DNA from: Catonia carolina
Taxonomy: Eukaryota > Arthropoda > Insecta > Hemiptera > Achilidae
Direction of reading: 5' to 3'
DNA length: 64,000 nt
NCBI GenBank assembly: GCA_035578175.1
Contig: JAQMRL010000002.1
Coordinates: forward strand, 131,690,171-131,754,170
This document shows, piece after piece, positions 11,470-22,475 of this stretch. Under the pieces are notes generated by a model. That model was not told the origin of the DNA, ran no database searches, and was given only the letters and a program-made list of their open reading frames with translations. Numbering within the stretch: the first letter of the stretch is position 1; each line of letters starts with the position of its first letter. A program made the position numbers and the translations under genes.

Positions 11470-11690
11470 ATTTAGTTCTTCTTCTTCCTACCAAGGATTT
11501 AGCGGCAGTCTGTTCCGAACTCACATACTATATCATCTATCTCTATCTTTTTTTAGGTCTACCAACATCCCTTTTACTCTCTGGAGCATACCAATGCACT
11601 TGCTTAAGTATTAATATGTTGCGATCTGACATTCCTGCCATGTGCTGTCTCCAACTTTGGCGATAATCTCACAATGTTACATGGATAATA
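11470..11690 (-). pseudogene. LINE C-terminal fragment with GAA tail
   Basis: On the minus strand a decayed frame reads WRQHMAGMSDRNILILKQVH, then GRPKKR, DDIVCEFGTD, and ends in a GAA run (11476-11490 on the plus strand as TTCTTC). This matches the general end of LINE reverse transcriptases (WRxH..M...GRPKKRW.DDI...G.DW). Several frame breaks. No catalytic motif. Confidence 0.6.
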
Positions 11691-14600
11691 ATGATAATGG
11701 AGCTCACAAAATTTAGTTTCTAAATGAATGTTGATCACGTCACCTTTCCATTCACCCACGAACATACCCAACCATTTTCATCGACTCAAATATTGATAAA
11801 AATACAGATAATAATAAACAGATCCAAGCTTCTTTATAATCATCTAGGAAAAAATTCTCATTTGCCTCTAAAACAAAACTTTCCATTTAAAAATTTTGTA
11901 AATGGAAATTTCAATTTCAAAAATTTACAAATTTTATAAATGGAAAGTTCAAAAAATTTTAATATCCCTTTAGGCCTATCTAGACAGCAATTTATTTCGC
12001 TAGCAAGCTGCTCAGTGAGAAGTTGTAAGAATTATTACAAATTACTCTAGTTAAACACTATATTAGAATAACCTTCCTAGTTCCTATCCCAAAATTTTAC
12101 AGATAATATTTACATTATTTTACATGACAATAAGAGTTTATTTATTATTACACAATAGATTACTAAATCTATACGTCACTGACATGATAAGATAGTACTA
12201 CGAACGATTTCATAGTAAAGGTGAATGCAGAATACACTTACTGAAGTTAATGTGTAATTACAATTGCTTTTTTTTATAATTATTAATTTTTTGTGTAATA
12301 ACACTTAAGAAGTCAATGTGTAATTTAAAAAGTGTACATATTTAGGCAATATGTATCCTTCTAAGTTCTTAACATGGGAAATGCTTAACATGGAAGTCTC
12401 CTGCATGCAATTAACAAAAGAAAAATGAGGAATTAGGTATGAGAGAAATGGAATCGTCTTTAGATAAATATACTGTTCATAATTACTCTCACATGGAAAG
12501 ATAAGATTCTTTAAAAGTAGGCTATTTCCATAAAATTTACAAGTAGGCCTTTGAAGCAATAATTCACCGTAGGCTATATTACGTAGCCTAATGCAATCTC
12601 ATTAACACTATCCAAAGCTGTTTAAAGCAGTTAAATGGGCGGAAAATTTTGTTTTAATTTTAATTAACGAGAACTAGTAACAATTCTTATTGCCAATTAA
12701 TTAACAAAGCGATACAATTAACAAATGAATTTCACTTCTAAACTAGAGTTTATGACCAGTAAATTATCATTCATTTTGTTAGTTGACCAATAAAGTTGAT
12801 TTATTGCAACTTGAGTATTGTGTTAAATTTAATGATCCGCTTCATAATAATTGACTACATTAATTTGTCGCTAATCTTATCTGTAGGTGTGAATGTTTTA
12901 ACGTAACGTGATTACTTGTAAACCAATCATATGTTTTCATATTAATTATAGAAAATGGGAGGTCAATTATCATCTGTTTGTGACCAATCAACAAGAATAA
13001 CTAATGTTTTGCGATTTATTTTTTAACGCATCAATTCTTTATTATGTTTAAATGGAGGAAAAATTAACGCTCGTGTAATTACATTACTTAACTGTTCCTC
13101 CCCCCGCTTTATGACAATCTCGGTATAATTTTCAGTAAAACAGGTTTACATGTCACAAGTCCCAGTTTCTTTTCCTAAACAAATCTGATACTTTCTTCAC
13201 TAATTTTTATATGTCAACCTTCAAATTTTTTATTAATATTTATGGTGTTAGAAATAGTCAGTTGAAAAAAGAAAAGAACAGAGGTTTATGAGTTGAGCCC
13301 GATAGATTTTTCCTATGCCCTTTTACCACATTTTAGAGAATTAGAAATGACATGAAAATACGAGGTGTCTTGTAATTATTTAAATATCTGTGTAATTATG
13401 TCCAGTAGCTATATTTCAAAACGAATAGATATGAATTTTAATAAAATTTTTGCACTTTTTGAAATTTAGAGAAATATAGGTAAAATTTTTCAATGGTATT
13501 TCATCTAAATTATTCTAAGTTAATGAATTAAATGTTCTTCGTACTATATTGTTGAAAAAATTTCAGTGGTGCTTGAACCTTGAAGAAAGAAATAGGTTTT
13601 GCACCAGCTCAACAAGAACTAAGATTGATGAAGCAATTAAACATATTTTTTTTTGAAAATAATATATAATATTAAACACAAAAACTAAAGTAAATATAGG
13701 CCTATATATATATATATATATATATATTCATATTGAATGTAGCTTGTTTTTATGAAAATTGAGAACATTGTATTACTCCATTATAAAATAATTATTTTGA
13801 TAAAATAAATAATTTAGTATAGGCCTACTATGGAAAAAGTGTTTGTAATAATAAGTTTTGTAATAATAATTTGTAATAATAAGTTTTTGTAAATGCATTT
13901 ACAAAAACGAAAAAAACTAATAACATTTTATAATGTAATCACCATTTTATTTATTTGTAATTTTATTAGTAACCTACTATAAACTTTCTTTTAATTTTTA
14001 TAATCAGGAACTGTACACCATAAATAAAAAAATACTTAATTTGATTGGATATTTGATCTGGAGTTAACATAAGTTTGAACAGTAGAGATTGTTCATATGT
14101 GACTTTCCGTTGGTCACCTTAAGTGCCAACCGATGTTAACAATATCTGATTCGATTTTTTTCTTGTTCATGATCAAAAGTGATTGTCAATTTTCCGAATG
14201 CGGGCTACTTATCCGATTGCTAGTAAGACCAGTAGTAAGGCTACCTTAAAGCATCTAAATGTGTTCAGGATTTTATTTAGAGCCCATCTCCTGGCTCTTC
14301 TACTCCTACGCTATGTGGAACGTTTTTCTCTCCACCGTCAAGACTTTTTATCTTCATATTTATCTCAGTTGAACCGCTAGTGCTTATTCAATAGATGCTT
14401 AATGCATCATTTTTTACCTTATTCGCATCTGTCCTATATATCTACCGGAACTTTTCCTGTATTAGCAATTGGGACGCGCCATATTGGGGTTGTGGTCCCT
14501 CGATTTCAGTGTCTGATTCCCAGCCCCTACTCCAATTCACAGCCAAACACTTACTAACAAGAAATTAGAGGTGAAATGAATCTTTAGCCTCTGATTTATG

Positions 14601-15454
14601 AAGTTTTTGAGTGCAGAGAGAGAGAGATAGTATCATTACACATAGCGTCCAGATGCAGCTAAAATTTCCCGTCTGGTTGATTAATACATACCATAGTTTG
14701 GTACGGCCGAAGAAACGTTGGAAGGGCCATTTCCAAGGAGAGATAACGTAATAGCTTGTTGCTTTATATTTGTAACCAAAAGAAGAAGTAATTTTAGAAA
14801 TAATTTAGTGAAGAGAACAGAAGAGTAAAGAAATTTAATTAGAAATAATTTATAATATAATAATTTTTTAGAAATAATTAAAAATTTAATTAGAAGAATA
14901 AGAAAATTCAGATAAAGAAAGAATCGAAAATCTGGCATTACATGAACTGTAGAAAAATGATGAACGCTCTGAAAGAACAGGTAAGGGATTGAAAAATGCT
15001 ATCAGAAATGAAATTACTACGGGATCCATAGGAGTTAATTTGGAAAAATATATGAGTCCGTTAGGATTATCTTCAGAATCTTTCATTGCCAGCTGATTAT
15101 TTGATTGACCCTAGGTTGTCCTGCTGATTTTTTTTTTGAAGAAGAAGAACAGAGTCATTGAAACTAATTTATTTGAGCCTAAAATCAGTAATAAAGCAGC
15201 TTTCTTCACTACCTGTTCTTTCAACTCTTGTAATCCAGTATTAAATTAAAACATTCTGACCTAGAATATTTTTTATTTTTATGTTGTATATTTCATTCCA
15301 GGTTAAAAAAAGTCTTAAAAAAATATAAAACAGTCATAGAATATTGCAACCTAAGAGGATCTCCTGGGACAAAATTTTACAACTCCTTTTTCTAGCCAGA
15401 CTCGTACTTCTTACAAAACACACAATATGTATTACGCAGAATAGATCTGCCGTG
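11691..15454. other. Long non-coding stretch with two hairpins
   Basis: No coding sequence recognised. It contains an imperfect inverted repeat at 11877-11951 (arms about 27 nt around CTTTCCATTTA), a TA microsatellite at about 13705-13728, a 26-nt perfect palindrome at 13883-13908, and an AGAG run near 14616-14628. The rest is AT-rich unique sequence. Confidence 0.45.
13883..13908. repeat. 26-nt perfect palindrome
   Basis: Self-complementary with centre AAATGCATTT and TTTTTG/CAAAAA outer arms. Directly upstream are three TAATAATAAGTTT-like short tandem units (13848-13885). Confidence 0.9.
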
Positions 15455-17453
15455 CACAGCATTACTCTTCTTCTTCTTATTGCGCCATCTCCCTTCGAAG
15501 GTTGGCGATCCAATTGGCTGTAATCACTCGAGATGTGACGGCTCTGAAGATCTCGGATGACGTTCTGCCGAGCCATCGACGTAAGTCCCTGAGCCAAGAA
15601 TTCTGTCTCCTCCCCACTGATCTGCTCCCCTGAATCTTCCCCTCAATGATCAGCCGAAGCATCTCATACCTACCGCCTCTCATCAGGTGTCCGATGTACG
15701 CCAATTTACGCTCCTTAACAGTTAATAGCAGCTCCTTGTTCTTCGCAATTCTGTTGAGGACTTCACAATTTGTCACTCTATGCATCCAGGAAATGCGTAG
15801 CATTCTCCTGTAGAGGTACATTTCGAATGCCTCTATACGTCTTTCCAATGAGGGATTGAGGGTCCAGCTCTCGCAACCATAGAGAACGATGGGAAACACG
15901 TAGCAGCGTAGCATTCGAATTCTAAGACTTAAATCTAGATCCTTCTTGCTGAATAAGTTCCTCATACTGATAAATACCTTCCTAGCGTGTTCAATTCTTG
16001 ACAATACTTCCCTCTTTGAAATGCAATCGCTACTTAGGAACGCTCCCAAATATCTGAAGGACGACACTTGCTCTATGATGTTATTATGTACTCGGAGGAC
16101 AGCTTGTGTACTCACTTTCGAAAAAAACATAAGTTTTGTCATGTCGATGTTCACACTTAGACCATAGCGCTCGCTACAATCCACAATATCGTCTACCATT
16201 TTCTGGAGCTCGGGTAGGCTGCTGGAAATAACGACTGTGTCATCGGCATATCTTATGTTATTAATTGTCTTCCCGTTGATTTTGATTCCAGCATCAATGT
16301 CATTAAGTGCTTCCATGAAGATGCTCTGCGAGTATAGATTAAACAGGAGCGGTGACAAAACACATCCCTGTCGCACACCCCTTCTTATGGCTATTTCCTC
16401 TGACAAGCTGCCCTCTGCCCTAATTTGCGCCGTTTGATGCCAGTACAGCTCTGTAACAATTCGCAAGTCACCCTCGTCTACCCCCGTTGCTCTAAGGATC
16501 TCTGATAACTTCTGGTGCTGGACGCAATCGAAGGCTTTACGGTAATCTATAAAACATGCATATGTTTCCACATTCATGTCCCGGGCTCTTTGTGTAAGCA
16601 CATTAATCGCGAATAAAGCCTCACGAGTTCCCAATCCATTTCTAAATCCAAATTGAGTGTCATCGATTTGCTGTTCGCACTTCTTGTATATTCGTGAGTG
16701 TATAACTCTCAGGAACGCTTTTAACACATGGGACATCAAACTGATCATGCGGTAGTCATCAGGATTTGAAGCCTTAGCTTTTTTGGGTAAGGTAACAAAA
16801 GTTGACCTCAGCCAGTCTTTGGGTATTTTCCCACTTTTGTAGACAGCGTTGAACAGATCCGTCAAAAAACTTAACCCTAACCCATCTTCATGGATTAATA
16901 GTTTCAGGGTTTCAGCGTACACTTCATCGGGCCCCACGGCTTTACCCTCTTTCTGCAGTAGGACAGCATGCTGAACTTCCTCTTTCGTGATAACTGGGCT
17001 AGTCTCGTTTATCTCATGTGCATGTGGGGGACGGTCCGGCCGCTCGTCATCGAATAAGTTCATAACATATTCTTTCCAGCGCCTCAGTCTCTCTTCAACT
17101 CCTACCAGGACTTCGCCGCCCTCACCCTTCAATATCCCACTGCTCTTTTTACGGTTCCTGCCAGTTACCTCGTTGATCTTTTTATGTACATTATGCAAAT
17201 CATGTCTTTGCTGCAATCGTTCTATCTCGCAACATCTCTCCGTCAGCCACTGCTCTCTTGCCTCCCTGCACTTTCTTCGGATAATTCTGGTCAGTACCTT
17301 GTACCTAAGTTCGTTTCTCACTTTGTACGCCCTCCGTTCCTCCATCATTTCAAGAATTTTGTCGGTCATCCAGGGCTGTTTTTTCCCCTGTGTTTGGAAA
17401 CCAATATCCTCCGTCTGGGTTTCCATGAGTGCTGCTCTCATCACAGCATTACT
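15455..17453 (-). mobile_element. 5'-truncated LINE insertion with 12-bp TSD, frame intact
   Basis: The TSD CACAGCATTACT lies at 15455-15466 and 17442-17453. Between them is a 1,975-bp minus-strand insert that begins within the coding region and ends with a (GAA)n tail right after the stop (15467-15476). The lack of frame damage and the exact TSD point to a fairly young insertion. Confidence 0.95.
15477..17441 (-). CDS. LINE reverse transcriptase, N-terminally truncated (RTE/BovB-like)
   Basis: A 654-codon open frame encodes an RNA-directed DNA polymerase used for retrotransposition. RT motifs are in order (numbered from the GTG codon at 17444, the ATG at 17441 being residue 2): LPKK..DDYRMISLMSH (about 219-239), QFGFRNG (264-270), motif A FIDYRKAFD (298-306), motif B GVRQGCVLSPLLFN (356-369), motif C YADD with both catalytic aspartates (399-402), motif D LSVNIDMTK (429-437) and FRYLG (463-467). 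The C-terminal part has YGCESW (522-527) and a Trp/Arg-rich end. The first 130 residues are a basic, partly coiled-coil-like linker. The apurinic-type endonuclease domain that a full element has upstream is absent, because the insertion is 5'-truncated; the ATG at 17441 merely coincides with the junction. The protein is probably not expressed from its own promoter. Clade placement is by resemblance, not phylogeny. Confidence 0.9.
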   Translation of the reverse strand: MRAALMETQTEDIGFQTQGKKQPWMTDKILEMMEERRAYKVRNELRYKVLTRIIRRKCREAREQWLTERCCEIERLQQRHDLHNVHKKINEVTGRNRKKSSGILKGEGGEVLVGVEERLRRWKEYVMNLFDDERPDRPPHAHEINETSPVITKEEVQHAVLLQKEGKAVGPDEVYAETLKLLIHEDGLGLSFLTDLFNAVYKSGKIPKDWLRSTFVTLPKKAKASNPDDYRMISLMSHVLKAFLRVIHSRIYKKCEQQIDDTQFGFRNGLGTREALFAINVLTQRARDMNVETYACFIDYRKAFDCVQHQKLSEILRATGVDEGDLRIVTELYWHQTAQIRAEGSLSEEIAIRRGVRQGCVLSPLLFNLYSQSIFMEALNDIDAGIKINGKTINNIRYADDTVVISSSLPELQKMVDDIVDCSERYGLSVNIDMTKLMFFSKVSTQAVLRVHNNIIEQVSSFRYLGAFLSSDCISKREVLSRIEHARKVFISMRNLFSKKDLDLSLRIRMLRCYVFPIVLYGCESWTLNPSLERRIEAFEMYLYRRMLRISWMHRVTNCEVLNRIAKNKELLLTVKERKLAYIGHLMRGGRYEMLRLIIEGKIQGSRSVGRRQNSWLRDLRRWLGRTSSEIFRAVTSRVITANWIANLRREMAQ

Positions 17454-17560
17454 AGAGACACCTAAAGAAGTTTACAACTCATTACTGAGCAATAACTGTC
17501 CTGAGAGTAACATCATCAGAAGGTACGTAGATGGTACTTTTCAGCTGCTCTTCTGGAAGA

Positions 17561-17640
17561 TTTTTTTTTTTTTTGGTTTTACGTCTAACTGTTTTGAAAT
17601 TTCTGCTAATAGCCTACAGACGGTGGAGAAAAAGAAATCA
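17561..17640 (-). repeat. SINE-B 3' tail, minus strand
   Basis: On the minus strand: CACCGTCTGTAGGC, ATTAGCAGAAATTTCAAAAC, AGTTAGACGTAAAACC and a poly(A) of about 14 (T run 17561-17574 on plus). The same order as in the full copy at 23027-23194. The head, if present up to about 17700, is too eroded to call. Confidence 0.7.
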
Positions 17641-17926
17641 AAGCTTAATCTATTGCCTACGGAAAACCCGTAGAAATGGGACGTGTGGCGCTGAAATAAA
17701 AAATGCAAGAGTTTGCCCCCTTTTTTACCAAAATTTATGCATCTTAGATTAACTTCCATTCATTCACATTTTTTGCAGGATAGGACTCCAGGGTTACGAT
17801 AGCTAACGCACGTTTCAGTTTTGAAAAATATGAAATTTGGTCTTTCATCAGGTTTGTATCGTTCAACAATTGAGTCTTGTTTTCGTCATATTAGTTGACA
17901 CTCCTTATTGTTCCCTGTCAAGAATA

Positions 17927-18742
17927 ACTGCCGTCTGTCTATAACTTGATGGTCTCCGGCCGAGAGGAGCAAAATGCGGAATGTAAAACCATTATCCGAA
18001 TGTAAAACCTATCATCCCCATATTTCAGAAAACATATGTATTTTTTTTAAGTAACTGAAACTTGTCGGTAGGACGGACTTTTTATGAAACAAAGTATTTT
18101 GCATGTGTTTTGTTCTATAAAATTATTTCGAAAAACACTTACGAAAAAATGTATAATTGAATAAAAATTTTATTTTTAAAGAAAACCCCGTATTTTTCAA
18201 ATACTTCGTCATTGTTCAACAACTATTTCCCGGATTAACATAATATTTGGCACGTTTGTTTGGTAATAATTACGGAAAATAATGATGCAATAAAATTTAA
18301 TAGAAAATCATTATTTTTAAGTTACGAAATATTTTCATAAATAAATTTTGTAAAATCGCAAAACACGACATAAAAAAGGCAGCATGCGAGAAAATTTTCG
18401 GTCTTTAAAGAGCTATACACAAACATGTAGGAAATGAAATTAAGAGAAAATTTTCAATTAATTTTTAGTGTAAGAGTTATTAAATTTGGATGAACTGTAT
18501 ACTGTATACTGTTACAAGGAACAAAACTTTTACTAAAGTATACATTATCTCATTATGCGTGTATTTTATGGAATAATTGGATACAACGCAAAAAAATCGA
18601 AATACGTTGTTTTATAAAATGCGCCATTTCCGGAAATTTTCAGTTACTTAAAAAAAATTAGATATGTTTTCTGAAATGGTTTTACAATCCGCATATTGCT
18701 CCTCTCTGCCGGAGGCCATCAAGTTATAGACAGACAGTAGTT
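17927..18742. mobile_element. TIR element, ~816 bp, non-autonomous
   Basis: The left end (17927-18065) and the right end (18637-18742, reversed) share GTCTGTCTATAACTTGATGG, CTCCGGC.GAGAGGAGCAA, ATGCGGA.TGTAAAACCATT and TTTTTTAAGTAACTGAAA. Similarity fades further inward. The left arm has an extra copy of a short block (ATCCGAATGTAAAACC). The interior is AT-rich with no frame above background. The exact ends and the TSD could not be fixed. Confidence 0.85.
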
Positions 18743-19390
18743 GGTTGGTTGACTTTCATAATGTTTAATTTCGCGTTTTATGAAAAATTGATTTTTATCA
18801 TTATGTTCTGTATTTTGGATGGATGTTAAAATTTATTTTTCCGAAGGTTGAAATATTTTACTGCTATTTACTAATCTAAAAATAAAGAAAAAACCGATTA
18901 GTAAGCAAATTTGTACGTTATAAATACGGTAAAATCTTTTTAAAAGATAATTAAAAATTACGTTTGAATTGATAGTAGTATGAATTCTATCACCTGTTGA
19001 ATGCTCGATTTAAATTGAACAAGAGTGTACAAATTAAAATGTTTCATTCATTTATTTTATTTTTTTTGTTTTGCTATTTGATTCCCAAACTATTAAAAAG
19101 TACTGTACAGGAAAGTGTAAATTAAATAAAGTGTTTTTGTTGTTTTATTTCAGTAGGCTGTTTGGTAAGCTTAACAGAATAGATACCTACAATAAATCAC
19201 CGACTCAATTCTGTATTTAAACTTCTATTCTGTTAATCAATGGATTTCATTTTGTTAAAGCTAAGTAAAACTAAGCCTATTAAAAAAATAAAAATAAAAA
19301 ACCAGTAGGCCTAAACTGATAAGGTAACCAATCCAATCAAATCCATCAGTGCTTTCATTTAATAAATAAATTAAACATTATGTTTGGAAT
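18743..19390. other. Non-coding stretch, nothing recognised
   Basis: AT-rich, with one TAGGCCTA octamer at 19306. No element or frame identified. Confidence 0.35.
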
Positions 19391-20252
19391 ACCCACCGGG
19401 GTGGTCTAGTGGTAAAGTCGTCGCCGCGAATCAACTATTTAACCCTTTATAGGGCAGTACTAAGGAGAAAAATATACATGTTGTAAAATGTTAAATTTTA
19501 TGTATAATAGGACTTGACTAATGTATTTCTAGTGCCAGAACAGTAAGATGTTTTTTATGTTAAACCCGGGTAAGTATACTTACGAAGGAATGTTTATTGA
19601 AATGGGAATCACATAATATTATTTAGTGGTAAGAATGCTTATTAAAACAACTTGTAGACCTATAAAACTGAAAAATGTGTTAAATAACCTATCTAAACTT
19701 TATATTAGCATGAATACTTGGTTATCCGTAAAAAACTGGAATTTTCTAAGCACTGTGCAAAAGTAACAACAAAACAACATAGTAGCGTACGCTGGTATGA
19801 ATCCATACCACATTCGTGCAATTCGTGCAACTCACGAAGCAAATGGTCGCTATGCGCTAATTTCAATATGGGGAAGCCTACTTACCAGAGAACATCTATA
19901 AAACCATAAAATACAAATAGGGTTCAACTGCTTGGCTTATTCTTTTTAAAAAATCGACCTTATTGCCAGTGGTAAGTATACCTACCACAGACCTATAAAG
20001 GGTTAACAGCTGATTTTCGGAGACGAAGGTTCCTTGTTTGAATTACCTAGTAAAGGTAATTATTTTTATACTGATTTGGATACTAGATAGTGGTTACCGG
20101 TGTACTTTGATGGTTGAGCTTTAATTAACTATACTCTCTCAGGAATGGTCGACCTGAGCCTGTAGAAGACAACACATCCTTTACACGTCATATACATCAT
20201 CCTCATTTCATTGAGTCATGAGATTGCTTATTGTTCGTAAATTGAACACATT
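19391..20252 (+). repeat. SINE-A copy, split by a TTAA element
   Basis: The head (19391-19442) reads ACCCACCGGGGTGGTCTAGT, with A box TGGTCTAGTGG. The copy is then interrupted by 560 bp and resumes at 20003 with TTAACAGCTGATTTTCGG, a degraded B box region (GGTTCCTTGTTTGAATTACC), AGTGGTTACCGGTGTACTTT, CTCTCAGGAATGGTCGACCT and the ATTGAGTCATGAGATTGCTT tail. The order is the same in copies at 28303, 38580(-) and 42288(-). A SINE is transcribed by Pol III and mobilised by LINE proteins; that is family knowledge. Confidence 0.85.
19443..20002. mobile_element. Non-autonomous TTAA element (piggyBac-like MITE)
   Basis: The target TTAA is present on both sides (19439-19442 and 20003-20006). The ends are CCCTTTATAGG and its exact complement CCTATAAAGGG. 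Subterminal GTAAGTATACTTAC-like palindromes occur near both ends (19571-19584 and 19974-19987). Removing it rejoins the SINE-A sequence exactly, as uninterrupted SINE-A copies show. No transposase frame. Confidence 0.9.
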
Positions 20253-20399
20253 ACTACGTACACAAATTACGGATAAAATAGAATGTAGTATACCTACTCT
20301 CAAATTAACTCACTTATTGTGATAATCGTTTATTATTTATAAAATATGAAGTATTTTAAATCAAGTTAAGAATAATATTGTGAAAGCTTATTAAGTAAC
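20253..20399. other. Short spacer
   Basis: AT-rich sequence between the SINE-A copy and the LINE-E remnant. Confidence 0.3.
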
Positions 20400-21245
20400 A
20401 CAGGTAACTATGAAAATCGGCGTAAGGATAAACTGATTTGTTTTTGCAAGCAACCTAGCAAACGTTTCTAGGAACATGAAAAGAGTAATGAAACATCTCA
20501 CCGTGTTAAAAGAACGAGCAGAAAAAGCAGGAGCATGGATTTCCTTCAAAAAAACTAAATTCAACAAAAGAGTCCGCGTCACTTGAAGACACAAGACGGA
20601 AAATTGGAAAAGTTTATAGCTTCAAGTACCTCGAGGAGATAATACAACCAGCGATTAAAAGCAAACAACAGCAAACAAGGAAAGATGGCCGGTGCACTCC
20701 GAGGAACTCACCACTTGTTTAACAAGAAAGCACTCTCAAGACAAGCCAAAATCAGACAGAATAATACTGTGATAAAACCGGTGAGTCTGTACGCGAGTGA
20801 GTGCCTTACAATGACCGGAAAGACTGCTCTTTCCGGAAGTTGAAAAATTTTAGAGAAAGATCCTCCGCAAGATAGTGAGTCTGGAGATAGTAGACGGAAA
20901 ATATCTGTAGGTTACAAGGTCGAGAAAAACGTAAAAGGAAAATGAACGATTAATGGAAACAATTACAAAAAAAACTAAAATTTTATAGACCTGTATAGAA
21001 TGGAATCTGTAAAGCATAGACCGGTTGACATAAAAAATTTTTAAGACTTAAACAATATACCTAGGTGTCGGACAAATGGTTTAAAGAAGTCCGAAAGGAT
21101 ATTGAAAAATCTGAATAAACTGAGGAAACTTATTGAATCGAACTTATTTCAGACAAGTAATTACGAACTTTAAGAGCTTCCATGAAGAGCAAAAACAGAC
21201 ACGGGGTGTACAGAAGAAAGAAGAAAAGCCTACAGTGTAGCGTGA
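20400..21245 (+). pseudogene. LINE-E reverse transcriptase C-terminal half, many breaks
   Basis: With frame changes, this strand reads pieces in family order: EQAEKAG/SFKKT-like motif D region (about 20515-20560), GKIGKVYSFKYL (20595-20630), KSKQ and AGALRGTHHLFNKKALSRQA (20660-20745), VIKPVSLYASECLTMTGKTA (20770-20830), ILEKDPP/KILRKIV (20850-20880), YRMES (20995-21010), KWFKEVRKDIEKSE (21077-21118) and a basic end. These are the post-catalytic parts of a LINE RT. The catalytic DD motif is not included. At least four frameshifts and several stops. It is a clearly dead copy. Confidence 0.75.
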
Positions 21246-21528
21246 TATTTTAAACATTATTACTCAGAACAAATAAAAAAACTCAACTTAACTGACCGGT
21301 AACCAGCTACCGACAAACCTAATTTTTTATTCTTCCTCTTTAAACTTTCAATTGTTATAAATATTTTTTTAAATTTATTTAATGTATTTGACATAAATAT
21401 TAGATATAAATTTAGAATAATAAATAACACTTATTTTTAATAACTTAATAATATTTTAATAATTTCAATAATTATTTAATTATTATAATAATTAAAAATA
21501 CAATATTTTAACAAGACTTAAGATTTTT

Positions 21529-21640
21529 AAGACTTAAACAATATACCTAGATGTTGAACAAATGGTTTAAAGAAGTCCGAAAGGATATTGAAAAATCTGA
21601 ATAAACTGAGAAAACTTAATGAATCGAATAAAATGAATGA
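21529..21640 (+). repeat. Second copy of LINE-E segment
   Basis: It repeats 21042-21138 almost exactly: AGACTTAAACAATATACCTA, ATGGTTTAAAGAAGTCCGAA, AGGATATTGAAAAATCTGAA. The intervening 21300-21525 is very AT-rich. Confidence 0.9.
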
Positions 21641-21713
21641 AACTTAATGAATTATTTCTTATTTAACAATATTTTTATAATTTTTAATTATAAAAATTAT
21701 AAAAATTTTAATA

Positions 21714-21930
21714 ATGGTTTAAAGAAGTCCGAAAGGATATTGAAAAAACCTGAATAAACTGAGAAAACTTAATGAATCGGACTTATTTCAGACAACTAAT
21801 TACGGACGGTAAGAAAACAGACACCGGGTGGACAGAAGAAAAAAGAAAAGCCTACTATGAAAGAATTATAAGAATGTGGGCTGCAAAAACAGCTCCCTAA
21901 AACGTCACGTCAGGTGGCCTAATCTTGGTC
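21714..21930 (+). repeat. Third copy of LINE-E segment, extending to the LINE end
   Basis: It restarts at ATGGTTTAAAGAAGTCCGAA and runs on through the C-terminal TGWTEEKRKAYYER and MWAAKTA region and the CACGTCAGGTGGCCTAATCT flank. This last part parallels 7058-7215. Confidence 0.85.
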
Positions 21931-22159
21931 TTATACGATAAAAATCACAGGTGTTCTGAATTCATTTTAGAAACTCCTATTCCAGAAAAAATGTTTTAAT
22001 TCAATCTATTAACGTACATTTTTGTGCAAATTGCCAAAACATATCTCAAGTTTTTGTTTTCTCCTGAAATTTTACTGTACGAAATAGTTTCATATTGAGG
22101 TGGATATGACTGGAAATTCGGTGTTGAGGCAAGTACTACTTTCAGTTAAGGATCATATG

Positions 22160-22475
22160 ATTAACTGTAGGCCTACATCGTAGTCTGAAACGGCAGTTTA
22201 GAAAAAATACGGAATTATAATTTTGTAAGGGATTGGCTGTTCCCGTGCTGGCTTATGGCAGTAGGACCTGGGCTAAAAATCAAGAGAGGAGAGTAGAAAT
22301 GAGATCCTTTTGGGCTTTCAAAGGTTGTTTCACATAACAAGGCTTTGGAATAAAGATATTTAAGTAGAGCTAGAAGTCCAAGCACTGAATACTAAAATCA
22401 GTGAGTACATAAGAAGATGAAGGGATCATGTTCATTAAATGCTCGCAGAAAGAATCTCCCTTGAGATACTGAGGT
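22160..22475 (+). pseudogene. LINE C-terminal fragment
   Basis: The reading gives LAVPVLAYGSRTWAKNQERR, then VEMRSFWAFKGC, and in another frame LEVQALNTKISEY and MLAERISLEILR. This is the common YGS.TW ... MRF(L) ... RD.(R)NE ... HV.RM layout just after the RT domain. Several frame breaks. No TSD. Confidence 0.7.

Noticed and set aside
16987..17673. 228-codon open frame on the plus strand
   Set aside because: It is the antisense of the LINE reverse transcriptase (15477-17441) and runs out into flanking SINE-B tail sequence. The sense strand has all RT motifs.
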